NCBI GenBank assembly: GCA_045531905.1
Contig: JAZSEY010000027.1
Span: 1-64,000, forward strand
Origin: RGIG6919 sp045531905
Lineage (GTDB): Bacteria; Bacillota; Clostridia; Lachnospirales; Lachnospiraceae
Length of the DNA stretch: 64,000 nt
Direction: 5' to 3'
This document shows positions 63,964 to 64,000 of this stretch, in pieces. The first letter of the stretch is position 1. Every line of letters starts with the position of its first letter. A program made the position numbers and the translations under genes. The notes under the pieces were generated by a model. That model was given only the letters and a program-made list of their open reading frames with translations, was not told the origin of the DNA and did not search any database.

Positions 63964-64000
63964 ATGGCTATTTCATATAACCGAATGTGGAAACTGCTTG
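63964..64000 (+). CDS. Probable HTH (XRE/Cro-like) regulator, 5' end only
   Basis: ATG 63964 follows AGGAGGTAGACGC. Only 12 residues lie in the window (MAISYNRMWKLL). That start matches the common small XRE regulators whose N-terminus reads M-x-ISYNKLxKLLID. Too short to be certain; the frame is open to the window end. Confidence 0.55.
   Translation, partial: MAISYNRMWKLL

Overview
The window looks like a chromosomal segment of a motile, low-to-moderate GC Firmicute of the Lachnospiraceae type (Roseburia, Lachnospira or Butyrivibrio relatives). Evidence: Firmicute-style promoters (TTGACA-17-TATAAT) and strong AGGAGG ribosome sites; an infC-rpmI-rplT operon behind an L20-type leader with an ATT-start infC; a pfs-luxS pair; a CheX chemotaxis phosphatase; a YlmH-type S4 protein; a huge secreted BspA/LRR surface protein; and many cyclic-di-GMP enzymes. 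Genus assignment is inference.

Layout. 1-480: 3' end of a 23S rRNA gene, no 5S gene after it, then tRNA-Trp with its own promoter and terminator. 670-9900: one 3076-residue secreted protein. 10025-14850: two paralogous membrane EAL proteins (one apparently active, one with a catalytic-residue change), CheX and a TM2 protein. 14956-22448: housekeeping block (SEC-C methionine aminopeptidase, Uup-like ABC-F, MurJ/SpoVB-like flippase, beta-CASP hydrolase, DUF1653, YlmH-like protein, small coiled protein). 22435-22769: a scar in which a response-regulator fragment is fused to an ABC ATPase fragment. 22844-27724: nadB-nadC, a small HExxH protein, an HTH protein fused to a degenerate KDPG-aldolase fold, and pfs-luxS. 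27725-31729: peptidases M19 and M18 and an ABC importer pair without a binding protein. 31944-40931: polysaccharide deacetylase, folate operon (folC, HD protein, folP, folB-folK fusion), pheA, ppx and ppk. 40945-42335: translation operon with attenuator. 42449-47124: a cytosolic EAL protein with a beta-helix-like tail, a small protein, truA. 47127-47583: a ~415-bp imperfect inverted repeat, then a terminator shared with a tRNA-Leu(AAG) on the minus strand. 47743-56584: PAS-GGDEF-GAF, DHH phosphoesterase, glgB, a TIGR01212 radical-SAM protein, a zinc-ribbon/HTH protein, a ZnuA-like lipoprotein. 56654-62843: an ECF sigma/anti-sigma operon ending in a multi-domain class III nucleotide cyclase and two SDR enzymes. 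63031-64000: accessory-looking KilA-N gene and the start of what is probably a small HTH regulator.

Common themes are second-messenger signalling (four cyclic-di-GMP proteins, one class III cyclase, CheX) and surface or envelope functions. The points most worth a second look are the long inverted repeat at 47127-47543, the cytosolic EAL/beta-helix fusion, the HTH/pseudo-aldolase, the ECF sigma-cyclase operon, the dyads sitting on promoters, and the gene-remnant scar at 22435-22769.
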